Part shown: one piece after another, positions 8,255 through 16,223 of the stretch
Layout of the letters: each line of letters starts with the position of its first letter
Numbering within the stretch: the first letter of the stretch is position 1
Source: an uncultured Clostridia bacterium
GTDB taxonomy: Bacteria > Bacillota > Clostridia > Christensenellales > CAG-917
NCBI GenBank assembly: GCA_944332995.1
Contig: CALVKR010000003.1
Location: 62,001 to 126,000, forward strand
Direction: 5' to 3'
DNA: 64,000 nucleotides
The notes under the pieces: model-generated
Database searches by the model: none
What the model saw: the letters and a program-made list of their open reading frames with translations, nothing else
Told to the model about the DNA's origin: nothing
Position numbers and translations under genes: made by a program

Positions 8255-10063
8255 TCATTTGCCCCAAACCGCCACTATGCGGTCGATGCCCTCTAAATCT
8301 TTATATACCTCGACTTTCCCGTCAAACATATCTTTTACGGCGTCGGCTTGACCTATTCCGACTTCCATTAAAATAATACCATCTTTGGCGAGATAATCAA
8401 ACACATTTTTAGCTATAATTCTATAAAAATCCAAACCGTCCTCACCGCCGTCAAGCGCAATATGCGGCTCGAAATCTTTTACGTTGTTGTCGAGCGAGGA
8501 AATATCTCCCCTCTTTATATACGGAGGATTTGACACTATAAGGTCAAACCTGCCGTCAATATTTTCAAACATATCGCTCTTTACAAACTCTATTTTGACC
8601 GAGTTGTTTAAAGCGTTGAGCTTTGCCACCTCAAGTGCCTTTTCGCTGATATCCGATGCGACGACTTCGACGCCCGTTTCCTTTGCCAAAGTGACGGCAA
8701 TTGCGCCGCTTCCCGTGCAAAGGTCAAGTATCTTTCCGCCTTTAAACAGTTCCTTTGCCTTGGCGCAAAGTATCTCCGTTTCGGGACGGGGTATCAAGAC
8801 GTTTTCGTTTACGCTTATCTTGTTGCCGTAAAAATCGGAATATCCCAAAGCATAGGCAAGCGGCATACCCTTAGCCAGCTTTTTAGCCAGGCTTTCAAGC
8901 GTTTCATATTGCTTTTGCTCCACCGTCTTGAGCTCGGAAAGTGCCGAACGCTTTTGATTTGTTACCTCGCAGAATATCCAGTCTATATCGCTCTCGTCGC
9001 TTGAAGGAGTTATCGCCTTTATCCTCTTTCTTGCCACGTCGTAAGGAATTTTTATATCGAATTTTGTTACGGGATAACTTGGGTCTGCGTCCATGACCTG
9101 CACTCTCTTGAACGCAGCTATCGCCACCTCAGCCATATCGTCGGCAGGTTTTTTTGTCGTCAGCTTTTGCAAAAGCATGCCGGGCGAGCGGAGAATTTTC
9201 ATAAAGATATTGTCGTATTTTGCCGCAAACTTCAATATCTCGTAAGCTATTCCCGCCACGATAGGGATAAACAGAAGTTTGACAGGCAACTTTATGAATG
9301 CGTCGACAATCTGTCTGCCCGTGAGCCAGCCGAGTGCGGAAAGCATCCAATTGACAAAAGCGAAAACCAAAATGGAAACGGCAAGCACGAAAAACAAAAA
9401 CGTCGTTCCGCAACGACTGTGCACCGTGCTCTGCTTCTGCACGTTTTCAACGGTAAGTTCAAGCCCCTTTTCGTAACAGTTTATCGTCCTGTGTTCCGCT
9501 CCGTGATACATGAAAACACGCCTTATATCTTTAAGTGCGGTTACGATAAGGATGTAAATAATGAATATCGCAAGCATTATTGCGCCTTCGGTAAGCGACT
9601 GAAGCGCCGGGTGCGTGTCGGATATCGATGGAATGGAAAAAATAAGTCCCGTCAAAAAATTGGGCAAAAATATAAAAAGCCCCACCGCCAAAAGCAATCC
9701 GATTACCACGGAAAAGCCCATAAGAACGCTCATCGGGTTTACCTTAAATTTTTTGGCGATGAAGTTTTCAAACTTGGACGGCTCGGCAAAATCGCCGTAC
9801 ACCTCGGCAGAGCGAAGCAGTATCCCCGTTCCCTTGAACAGCTGCTCGCACAAATTTACCACTCCGCGGACAAACGGCAATCTGAAAAATACGTTCCGTT
9901 CTTTCAGCGGCTTTATCCTTTGCGATTCTATCTGAATCTCGCCGCCGCTCGTGCGGACGGCAGTCGCAATAGAACGCTCGCCCCGCATCATAACGCCTTC
10001 TAATACCGCCTGCCCGCCTATCGACGTCCGACGGCATGTTTTGTTCTTCTTTTTATCTTTCAA
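8255..10063 (-). CDS. prmC: DUF1385 membrane protein fused to release factor glutamine methyltransferase PrmC
   Basis: 602 aa, about twice the length of either family. Residues 14-305 are a DUF1385 (YqhQ-like) protein: [13 protein letters not shown] near the start, two hydrophobic hairpins (about 112-140 and 155-178), the His-rich [13 protein letters not shown] (186-198), and further hydrophobic stretches to about 280. Residues about 330-602 are a complete PrmC: an N-terminal helical domain, SAM motif LDLCTGSGA (446-454) and catalytic NPPY (512-515). The frame is continuous through the junction (near base 9100), so this is one polypeptide that would anchor PrmC at the membrane. The start is TTG 10063 with AAGGAAACGG upstream; no ATG lies nearer the family start. 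It sits between rpmE and prfA, the usual Clostridia order. Confidence 0.92.
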   Translation of the reverse strand: MKDKKKNKTCRRTSIGGQAVLEGVMMRGERSIATAVRTSGGEIQIESQRIKPLKERNVFFRLPFVRGVVNLCEQLFKGTGILLRSAEVYGDFAEPSKFENFIAKKFKVNPMSVLMGFSVVIGLLLAVGLFIFLPNFLTGLIFSIPSISDTHPALQSLTEGAIMLAIFIIYILIVTALKDIRRVFMYHGAEHRTINCYEKGLELTVENVQKQSTVHSRCGTTFLFFVLAVSILVFAFVNWMLSALGWLTGRQIVDAFIKLPVKLLFIPIVAGIAYEILKFAAKYDNIFMKILRSPGMLLQKLTTKKPADDMAEVAIAAFKRVQVMDADPSYPVTKFDIKIPYDVARKRIKAITPSSDESDIDWIFCEVTNQKRSALSELKTVEQKQYETLESLAKKLAKGMPLAYALGYSDFYGNKISVNENVLIPRPETEILCAKAKELFKGGKILDLCTGSGAIAVTLAKETGVEVVASDISEKALEVAKLNALNNSVKIEFVKSDMFENIDGRFDLIVSNPPYIKRGDISSLDNNVKDFEPHIALDGGEDGLDFYRIIAKNVFDYLAKDGIILMEVGIGQADAVKDMFDGKVEVYKDLEGIDRIVAVWGK

Positions 10064-10080
10064 ACCGTTTCCTTATACAA

Positions 10081-10104
10081 AAAAATGCAGCAAGCTGCAT
10101 TTTT
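10081..10104 (-). terminator. rpmE terminator
   Basis: AAAAATGCAG, loop CAAG, CTGCATTTTT: a 6-bp core stem extended by A-U pairs, with a U-tract in either direction. It lies 7 bases after the rpmE stop and 18 bases before the TTG start of the DUF1385/prmC gene. It is probably leaky, since no other promoter is obvious for that gene. Confidence 0.8.
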
Positions 10105-10110
10105 AAGGTG

Positions 10111-10332
10111 TTATTTGTTGTCTTTTTTGTCGCGATTAAACTTAGCGTTAAATCTCTCGATACGACCACCTGTGTCAATGAGCTTTTGCTTACCGGTAAA
10201 ATAAGGATGACATTTGTTGCAAATTTCAACCTTGATGTTGTCGGTGTCTTTTGTCGTTCCCGTCACGAATGTATTACCGCAAGCACATGTAACTTTTGCT
10301 TCATGATAACTTGGATGTATATTCTCTTTCAT
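10111..10332 (-). CDS. rpmE: 50S ribosomal protein L31
   Basis: 73 aa from ATG 10332. The sequence begins [22 protein letters not shown], typical of L31. Cysteines in CAC and [10 protein letters not shown] form the zinc site of the C+ (zinc-containing) form, and the basic tail [13 protein letters not shown] is conserved. The frame opens at a GTG four codons earlier, but that GTG is part of the GGAGG ribosome binding site for ATG 10332, so the shorter start is right. Confidence 0.95.
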   Translation of the reverse strand: MKENIHPSYHEAKVTCACGNTFVTGTTKDTDNIKVEICNKCHPYFTGKQKLIDTGGRIERFNAKFNRDKKDNK

Positions 10333-10378
10333 TTCGTCCTCCACTTTCCTGACATGCAGTTGTTTAAAATTCTTTACA

Positions 10379-10407
10379 ATTATAATAACAAGTTAAAATA
10401 TTGTCAA
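10379..10407 (-). promoter_or_regulatory. consensus promoter of rpmE
   Basis: TTGACA (10407-10402) and TATAAT (10384-10379) are separated by exactly 17 bases, a perfect housekeeping-sigma promoter. It starts transcription about 40 bases before the rpmE ATG. Confidence 0.9.
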
Positions 10408-10412
10408 GCAAA

Positions 10413-11120
10413 TTAAACCTGTTCCCAACATTCCAGCAATTTTTTTCTGAGACGGTCAAAAGAATCGTCGCTGAGGTTGCGCTCCGCCTTTTCAATCTCT
10501 ATTTCGCTCTCGAAAGATATGACGGCGGGCGAGTCTTTTATCATAATTATCTTGTCCGCCAAAAGGAGCGCCTCGTCAATGGCGTGCGTGACAAACACTG
10601 CCGTTCTCGGCTCGTTTTTGTAAAGTCTGACAAAGGTCTTTATAAGCCTGCCCTTTAACGAGGGGTCGAGTCCCTTGAAAGGCTCGTCGAGCAAAAGCAC
10701 CTTTGACGGATACAAAAACGCCCTTGCCATGGCGACTCGTTGCGCCATACCGCCGCTCAGTTCGGATTTTATTTTCTTCTCCTCCCCGTCAAGCTCGACA
10801 AGTTTTAACATTTCGTCTATCTTTTCCTTGCGTGATTTTTTGTCTTTATCCACGCCTTTTAAGACAAGTTCGAGATTTTTAAACACCGAAAGGGTCGGCA
10901 CCAGCCTGTCCTCTTGAAAGATATACGACACCGCTCCGTCTTTTTCTATCTCGCCCTCGTAAGGGATAACGGAAGCGATACAGTTTAAAAGCGTCGATTT
11001 GCCTATGCCCGACTCTCCAAGCACGCAGGTTATCTTTCCCTCGGTAAAGACGTAGGAAAAGTTTTCAAAAATCTTTTTATCGCCGAACGTCACGGACAAA
11101 TTTTTAACGGATAAATCCAT
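10413..11120 (-). CDS. ABC transporter ATP-binding protein (SsuB/TauB/ThiZ type)
   Basis: 235 aa from ATG 11120. Nucleotide-binding subunit of an importer: Walker A GESGIGKST, Q-loop YIFQEDRLVPTLSV, signature LSGGMAQR, Walker B VLLLDEPFKGLD and switch His in FVTHAIDEALLLADKI. The FQEDRL and DEALLLAD wording is typical of the nitrate/sulfonate/taurine and pyrimidine (ThiXYZ) class. An ATG nine codons upstream lacks a binding site, while ATG 11120 has GAGGTGAG just before it and lies 2 bases after the permease stop. The substrate cannot be told from this subunit. Confidence 0.93.
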   Translation of the reverse strand: MDLSVKNLSVTFGDKKIFENFSYVFTEGKITCVLGESGIGKSTLLNCIASVIPYEGEIEKDGAVSYIFQEDRLVPTLSVFKNLELVLKGVDKDKKSRKEKIDEMLKLVELDGEEKKIKSELSGGMAQRVAMARAFLYPSKVLLLDEPFKGLDPSLKGRLIKTFVRLYKNEPRTAVFVTHAIDEALLLADKIIMIKDSPAVISFESEIEIEKAERNLSDDSFDRLRKKLLECWEQV

Positions 11121-11122
11121 AC

Positions 11123-11962
11123 TCACCTCACCTTGCCCGTCGCCCATATTATTATGAACGAGAAAATACCTTCGAGTATAAATGAAATTATTACCGTAAA
11201 CACGGTGAGCGCCAAAAGCGCAGATATGTTGTAAGTGAGATTTTCCATTCTGAACAGCAGTCCCAAACTCTTTTTTGTCAGCGCCGTTATCTCAGCCGCC
11301 ACCACTACTTTTAGCGTTAAGGATATCACGCTTTTCATACTCTCAAGACACGGCTTTCTTATCGACGGCAGATAGACGTAAAGTATGACGTTTTTCTTGG
11401 ATACGTTAAAAGATTTTGCCATATCCACCAGATTTTTATCTACGCCGGTTAGAGCGGTATAATAACTTGAGTAAAGAAGCGGAAAGGCTATCAAAAAGCC
11501 TATGACGACAGGCACCTCGGCATAGTCGAACCATATGACAGCCAAAAAGATGACGGGGAGCGTGGGCGCCGCCCTTAGCACTGTGACTATAGGCGACATA
11601 ACTTTGTGGAACGGTTTAAAAAGCACGCCTATTATGCTGAATAAAAAAGCAAAAGCGGCGGAAAGTATAAAACTTAAAAAACTTCTGCCCACGGTCATAG
11701 CGCCGTATTCGTAAATCTGTTTTTCGCCCAAGATAATGAAAAGTTCCCTTAGCGCCTCTTTCGGCTCGGGCAAGACCAAAGGCTTATCTAAAGACTTTGC
11801 GGCAATAAGCCACACGAGCAAGACGACGGCAAGGGAAATGAGCGGATAGAGCACAGTCAACACCGCATTTTTAAACCCCTTACTTTTGAGAAAAGCAATA
11901 ACCCTTTCCTTTGTCGGTTTGGGTGCGCCCTCCTGTTTTGTCTTGTTGCCTTTTGCTTCCAA
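11123..11962 (-). CDS. ABC transporter permease (SsuC/ThiX type)
   Basis: 279 aa. Six hydrophobic segments after a basic N-terminal stretch. The cytoplasmic coupling loop (LTGVDKNLVDMAKSF...LPSIRKPCLESMKS) corresponds to the EAA loop of the BPD_transp_1 family. The start is a TTG at 11962 with AAAGGA upstream. It forms a unit with the ATPase gene downstream, but it is separated from its binding-protein gene by 619 bases of repeat-rich DNA, which is unusual for this transporter type. Confidence 0.9.
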   Translation of the reverse strand: MEAKGNKTKQEGAPKPTKERVIAFLKSKGFKNAVLTVLYPLISLAVVLLVWLIAAKSLDKPLVLPEPKEALRELFIILGEKQIYEYGAMTVGRSFLSFILSAAFAFLFSIIGVLFKPFHKVMSPIVTVLRAAPTLPVIFLAVIWFDYAEVPVVIGFLIAFPLLYSSYYTALTGVDKNLVDMAKSFNVSKKNVILYVYLPSIRKPCLESMKSVISLTLKVVVAAEITALTKKSLGLLFRMENLTYNISALLALTVFTVIISFILEGIFSFIIIWATGKVR

Positions 11963-12581
11963 ATTTTATCCTTTACCTTATAGCGTGCAACCGTCCTAGG
12001 TAACGATGCCTCTTTTTTTGCAGGCAATTCTGTTGCAAAGCAAATCCACTCACTATACCTATCGACAGTATAAACGGATATCCACACATCAATATCTACA
12101 GATAAATTATATACATTCAATATCTACCGATATCTTATATGCGCATTCAATATCTACCGTTATCTTATATACACATTAAATATTTACCGATATCTTATTC
12201 CCCGTCATGATACGGGATAGGTCGTTGCGATTGTTAAAATCAAATAAGGTTTTAAAACGAGATTTTTTGAAACATTATACTCCGCATTTGATTTTAACAG
12301 CCAAACAAGCGTTTTAGCAATACCTATTTTAAATTTTGTGTCAAAATAGATTTTTAAAAACGCAAAAGTATGCAAAACTCAAAAGCAAATTTCGCCTTAA
12401 ATCCCGTTGCAAAATCTCGCTTGCCTTTAATCACTTTTAAAAGTTTTAACGCCGTGTTTAGCAACCGCTTTTTAAAAATTGAAGTCAAAATCATAGCTTC
12501 CGCACGATTTCAACTTCAATTTTATAAACTCTTTCAAGCCGTCACTTAAAACGAGCCGCGCTTATAATTTGCGAGCAAAGT
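11963..12581. other. 619-base non-coding gap inside the ABC operon, with repeats and long inverted repeats
   Basis: No convincing gene. The right half (12205-12540) holds three inverted repeats: TGTTAAAATCAAAT at 12232-12245 against its perfect complement at 12286-12299; CTATTTT/AAAATAG at about 12328-12353; and an 11-base arm at 12475-12485 against 12513-12523, extended inward by AAATC/GATTT. The left half holds the 30-bp array listed separately. It may be a decayed insertion or a structured intercistronic RNA. Confidence 0.6.
12085..12204. repeat. 30-bp tandem repeat, about 4 copies
   Basis: Units at 12115-12144, 12145-12174 and 12175-12204 share the core AATATCTACCGATATCTTAT with period 30. 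A weaker copy (AATATCTACAGATAAATTAT) begins 28 bases before the first. The array lies between the binding-protein and permease genes. Confidence 0.85.
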
Positions 12582-13553
12582 TTATGCCGCATAGTTGTAG
12601 AAGCAGTTGTCGTCTTTGAGCGTGATGCCGAACTCGCCGAGATAAGTTTTCATTTCGTCTTTAATGTCGCATGCCCACTTGACGTCGACGTTGCAGTTCG
12701 CTATGCTCGCTACAGGAAAAGCGGTGGCGCTGCCGTATTCGGCAAAGAGCGAAGTGAGATTTTTAAGATTTTCCTCGTCGTTGAGATAATTGAGGTTTTC
12801 GTGAAGTTTTGCAACGAGTGCGGTAACGAACTTCTTATCCTTTGCAAGCGACGATTTCATAACCAAAGACGCCTGAGGATATTTTGAGTTTCCGCCGGTG
12901 GCTATGCTCCAGCCTTCCTGAAGGTCGTAAAGGTTTACAAGTCCTTTACCGGCAGCGTTGGTGACGGCAGGCTCGCCGACTATGGCATAATCCGCACTGT
13001 TGTTTTTGACCGCCTGAATTGCCTGCGAACCGTCATCCACATAGCTTATTGCGACCTTACCTTCGACGGCTTCGGCAGACTCCACGTAAGGAATCTTATA
13101 ATAATCCAATATCTTTTTGAAAACGTATTCGGGAGTATTTGTCTTTCCTATCGACGATACGACCTTTCCCGTAAGATTGGATAAATCAAAAGCTGTTTCG
13201 TGGTTGCCGATAATATAGAGCACACCGAAAATGTTTGAGGTGATAATCTGATAGTCGACGCCCTTGTTGTAAAGCTGAGCAAAAGCGTTTGTCGGCATTA
13301 TGGCGATATCGGCTTTTCCGCTGAGAACTTCGTTTCCGATAAGTTTTGCGCTGACTACGTTCATATCCAGCTTATAGCCCTCGAGATTTTTATCTCCGTC
13401 AAAGAGATTTGCCATTGCAAGGCAAGGCGTTCCGTCAGGGAGCGCTATGCGGAGCGTGTTGTCGGTTTCGGTATTGTTGCAACCGGCAAAGGCGAAAACC
13501 GTTGCCGCCAATACGATGACCAATACGATAGTTAAAATTTTTGCTTTTTTCAT
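12582..13553 (-). CDS. ABC transporter substrate-binding lipoprotein (NMT1/SsuA-like)
   Basis: 323 aa. A signal peptide ends in a lipobox (FAFAGC, Cys near residue 25), so the protein is membrane-anchored on the outside. The body follows the periplasmic-binding class II pattern of NMT1/THI5/SsuA: LRIALPDGTPCLAMANL, GKADIAIMPTNAFAQL, GKVVSSIGKTNTPEYVFKKIL, and NSADYAIVGEPAVT. Substrates in this family include sulfonates, taurine, nitrate, pyrimidines and some cofactors; no residue decides between them. AAGGAG precedes ATG 13553, 22 bases after the TM1266-like gene. No other binding protein is nearby, so it should serve the permease/ATPase pair downstream. Confidence 0.92.
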   Translation of the reverse strand: MKKAKILTIVLVIVLAATVFAFAGCNNTETDNTLRIALPDGTPCLAMANLFDGDKNLEGYKLDMNVVSAKLIGNEVLSGKADIAIMPTNAFAQLYNKGVDYQIITSNIFGVLYIIGNHETAFDLSNLTGKVVSSIGKTNTPEYVFKKILDYYKIPYVESAEAVEGKVAISYVDDGSQAIQAVKNNSADYAIVGEPAVTNAAGKGLVNLYDLQEGWSIATGGNSKYPQASLVMKSSLAKDKKFVTALVAKLHENLNYLNDEENLKNLTSLFAEYGSATAFPVASIANCNVDVKWACDIKDEMKTYLGEFGITLKDDNCFYNYAA

Positions 13554-13575
13554 ATTGCACTTCTCCTTAAAAAAT

Positions 13576-13815
13576 TTAATCCATTGTTGTCAAGGCGGAC
13601 TTGACCTTGAGTCCGTCGAATTTGCCGAGTTTGCCGGTCAACGCCGATATTCTCTCGACAGTACCTTCAACTATGAGGCTTATTGCCGACATGTTGTTTC
13701 TCGGTACACCCATTCTTCCGATTATGATATCGGAAAACTCGTTAAAGAGTTTCTGCATTTCAATGCTTATTCCCCTGTCGCCGCAAACGACGATTCCGAT
13801 AACTCCTACTCTCAT
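13576..13815 (-). CDS. TM1266-like (iron-only hydrogenase system regulator family) protein
   Basis: 79 aa from ATG 13815 (AAGGAG six bases upstream). MRVGVIGIVVCGDR...FNEFSDIIIGRMGVP...MSAISLIVEGTVERISALTGKLGKFDGLKVKSAL is the one-domain ACT/NikR-C-like fold described for Thermotoga TM1266, a family named from co-occurrence with [FeFe]-hydrogenase maturation genes. It has no DNA-binding domain of its own, so it is more likely a ligand sensor or partner than a repressor. Here it heads an ABC-importer operon and sits behind an attenuator leader. The open frame extends upstream through the terminator hairpin, but the conserved start and ribosome site fix ATG 13815. Confidence 0.85.
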   Translation of the reverse strand: MRVGVIGIVVCGDRGISIEMQKLFNEFSDIIIGRMGVPRNNMSAISLIVEGTVERISALTGKLGKFDGLKVKSALTTMD

Positions 13816-13835
13816 TTGTTTCTCCTTAAATTTAT

Positions 13836-13941
13836 TTTGTATCGAGTGCAATAAAAAATGCCATCTTACGATGGCATACAAAAATTTTGATTTTGATTAT
13901 TGCCATCTTACTCTCCGTAAACACATCGATACAGATTTTAC
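13836..13941 (-). promoter_or_regulatory. attenuator leader with antiterminator/terminator switch upstream of the TM1266-ABC operon
   Basis: On the minus strand an 11-base sequence GTAAGATGGCA occurs at 13911-13901 and again at 13869-13859. Between them TGCCATC (13876-13870) can pair with either copy. Pairing with the second gives a stem of 8 bp (ATGCCATC/GATGGCAT, loop GTAA) followed by TTTTTAT, an intrinsic terminator. Pairing with the first destroys it. An outer stem (TGTATCGA at 13933-13926, continued by GTG after a bulged T, against CAC-TCGATACA at 13848-13838) closes the whole element. No known riboswitch consensus (TPP, guanidine, cobalamin) is seen. Confidence 0.75.
13853..13877 (-). 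terminator. leader terminator of the TM1266-ABC operon
   Basis: ATGCCATC, loop GTAA, GATGGCAT, then TTTTTAT on the minus strand. It lies about 40-60 bases before the first start codon, so it acts in the leader rather than at the end of a gene. Confidence 0.8.
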
Positions 13942-13947
13942 AATTTA

Positions 13948-13976
13948 AATATAACACACATTTACGATTTTTACAA
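13948..13976 (-). promoter_or_regulatory. promoter of the TM1266-ABC operon
   Basis: TTGTAA (13976-13971) and TATATT (13953-13948) with a 17-base spacer. It would give a leader of about 125 bases containing the attenuator. Confidence 0.75.
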
Positions 13977-14035
13977 CCGTTTGTTATATCTTTTATTTTT
14001 TTTATATCTTTTGTTTTTTTAATTGATATATCACT

Positions 14036-14240
14036 TTTTTGATATACCTTTCTTTTTATCCGATCTATCTTTCCTTTATTTGATATACTTTTCTTTTTAT
14101 CCGATATATCTTTTTTATTTTATTTATCTTTAATTTTTTATTTGATTTATCATTCCTATATTTGATATACCTTTCTTTTTATCCGATATATCTTTCTTTT
14201 ATTTGATATATTTTTTATTTGATATATCTTTATTTCTTTT
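14036..14240. repeat. T-rich tandem array, about 20-21 bp units, about 10 degenerate copies
   Basis: Units begin GATATA or close variants and continue with a T/C-rich stretch (for example GATATACCTTTCTTTTTATC, then GATATATCTTTCTTTTATTT). Two unit types alternate in places. The array fills most of the gap 13977-14295 between the promoter of the TM1266 operon and the end of the lipoprotein gene. I see no gene in this gap. Confidence 0.8.
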
Positions 14241-14295
14241 TTCGACTCTTTTTTATTGATCTTCTCGCCGTAGTATAGCCAACGCTCTCGGATCG

Positions 14296-16059
14296 CTATT
14301 TTATGGCGTCTATTAATTTGTCGATATTCGATTCCTCTATCAATCTCAGAAGTTCGGAATACGCCTCACTGTCTTCCGATATCAATCCGTATTGCTCATA
14401 CATATCGGCAAGCGCGTGATAAAGTTCATCATTGGATATAAAATCATTTAATAACATATTTGCTATATCGAAAATTCTGTCGGATATATCATCGGCAATA
14501 TTACCAAACATTTCGTCTACCGCTTCAATAATCGCATCAAACCACTGCTCCACACACTCCGCCCTCGGATTCTGAGTAACGTCCTCAAGCAGTGACAAAT
14601 CGATTGATATAGTTACTCCGTATGGGTTCAAAACAGAATCGTCAAGATAAGCTTTAATATTTTTTGCCCATGTTATTGCGCTCATTATAGTGTCTACCGA
14701 CACATCGTTATTTGCTGCATATTTATTTTTGAAAGCGTAAACCTTGGAAAGTTGACTCTTTTTAATTAAAGCAAACGAAACCAATGAACCTAACATTTTT
14801 TCCGTATCGGAAGATAAAACATAACTGAAATCGTCTGGTAAAATACTATTTCCCGATACACCGACTAAAGAAATGACAATAGATCCGGCTACAGCTAATT
14901 TTTCAAGATTATCGGAAACCGAAACCTTTATCGCTTTTAATCGTTCCAGTAAAATATCGCCTGAGATTTTATCTAAAACCGAAGAAAAAAACTTGCCCAA
15001 AAAAAGCCCATAATTTGCTTTAGGATAATCTTTTACGGAAAAATAATCCATCACCATTTGCTCGTCAATTACCCTACCCATACTCGACACTATATCGCAA
15101 GCCAAAGGCAGATAATCCAGCCCGAAATTGGCGTAGATAAAGACGTTGTTTATAAAACTTATTATCGAGTCGTTTTCAATGAATATGTTGCCGAACAGAG
15201 CGGAGATATTTGAAACGGCGTTCGACACGCTGATGACCGTTTCGTCGTCAAAACGATCGCCGAGCTCCTCGACCGAGATAAACACGCCGCTCAAAAGCAC
15301 GGCGGCTTCCTGCGCCTGAGAATCGGTCAATCCGCTTGAAGTATCGAATTGAGCTAAACCGTTGAACGTGTCCACCATCGAATAGGAAAAGTTTATGACG
15401 TATCCGAGCGGCTGCTTTATCAAATTGAGATCGTCGTTCAAACTGCTTTTGTTTTCTTCGATGTCCTCGAAACTCTCCAACAGATATTCCGCTTCCGTTT
15501 TGACCTCTTTCAATTCGTTCAGTTTATTCGCCGTCGTCTGCACGCTCTGCGCCGCCCTGTCGTATAAAGCGGTCGTCTTTTCCAGAATGGATGATGCCGT
15601 CGCGTATCCCTTATTTATAAGCCTATCCGTCGCCAGAAGCACCAATTCCGAAATATCCTCGGCAATGAGTCCCGTATCGCTGAACAGATCCGAAAGATTT
15701 TTATAATTGAACTTGCCCTCTCTTATAAGTTTCTTTAAATCCTCGTTATATAAAAGCTGTTCGTTTATAGCCGTTATCTTTTGCGTCCTTATCGTCGAAC
15801 TCTTAAGCACGTCGGCATAAAATGCCGCCCACTCCTTTTGATATACGTAGTGTCCCTCGTTATAAAGTTCTTTTTGTTCTTCGGCACTTAAGTTCAAACT
15901 CCAATTATCGCTACACGCCTTGAGATAGGCGTTTTGGAAGTTTTCAATAGCTTTCTCCCTACTGTCGGCAGAAGGATTTGAATCGTTGCACGCGAAAAGA
16001 GTGCACGATATGCACAGAACCAAAATTATAGTAAGCGCAATCAAAAACTTCTTTTTCAT
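14296..16059 (-). CDS. large helical lipoprotein of unknown function
   Basis: 587 aa. A signal peptide with lipobox LFAC (Cys near residue 24) marks it as a surface lipoprotein. The mature part is strongly helical and acidic, with many Ser/Asp/Glu-rich amphipathic stretches and no recognisable enzyme motif. It has its own promoter (16162-16190) and so need not be co-transcribed with the FtsX-type exporter that ends just upstream, although proximity suggests a link. The GC and codon use of the C-terminal half look more AT-rich than those of the neighbours. Confidence 0.8.
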   Translation of the reverse strand: MKKKFLIALTIILVLCISCTLFACNDSNPSADSREKAIENFQNAYLKACSDNWSLNLSAEEQKELYNEGHYVYQKEWAAFYADVLKSSTIRTQKITAINEQLLYNEDLKKLIREGKFNYKNLSDLFSDTGLIAEDISELVLLATDRLINKGYATASSILEKTTALYDRAAQSVQTTANKLNELKEVKTEAEYLLESFEDIEENKSSLNDDLNLIKQPLGYVINFSYSMVDTFNGLAQFDTSSGLTDSQAQEAAVLLSGVFISVEELGDRFDDETVISVSNAVSNISALFGNIFIENDSIISFINNVFIYANFGLDYLPLACDIVSSMGRVIDEQMVMDYFSVKDYPKANYGLFLGKFFSSVLDKISGDILLERLKAIKVSVSDNLEKLAVAGSIVISLVGVSGNSILPDDFSYVLSSDTEKMLGSLVSFALIKKSQLSKVYAFKNKYAANNDVSVDTIMSAITWAKNIKAYLDDSVLNPYGVTISIDLSLLEDVTQNPRAECVEQWFDAIIEAVDEMFGNIADDISDRIFDIANMLLNDFISNDELYHALADMYEQYGLISEDSEAYSELLRLIEESNIDKLIDAIK

Positions 16060-16161
16060 AGTTTGAATCCCTTGCTCGATTTAATTATTCCCTTTATAGC
16101 TTTTTAATTTAATCTTTATGCGGCACTGTTTTGTGTCGATACCGCCTTTACTATCTATATA

Positions 16162-16190
16162 ATTATACCGCCAAACCCCTCTTTTGTAAA
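16162..16190 (-). promoter_or_regulatory. promoter of the lipoprotein gene
   Basis: TTTACA (16190-16185), 17-base spacer, TATAAT (16167-16162) on the minus strand, about 100 bases before ATG 16059. Confidence 0.8.
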
Positions 16191-16223
16191 TACGGAGGTT
16201 TAAAACACTTCCTATACCATGCC

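Noticed and set aside
13836..13941. Known riboswitch classes (TPP, guanidine, cobalamin, Moco) for the TM1266-ABC leader
   Set aside because: The leader is too short for most and lacks their conserved bases; kept only as an unidentified attenuator.
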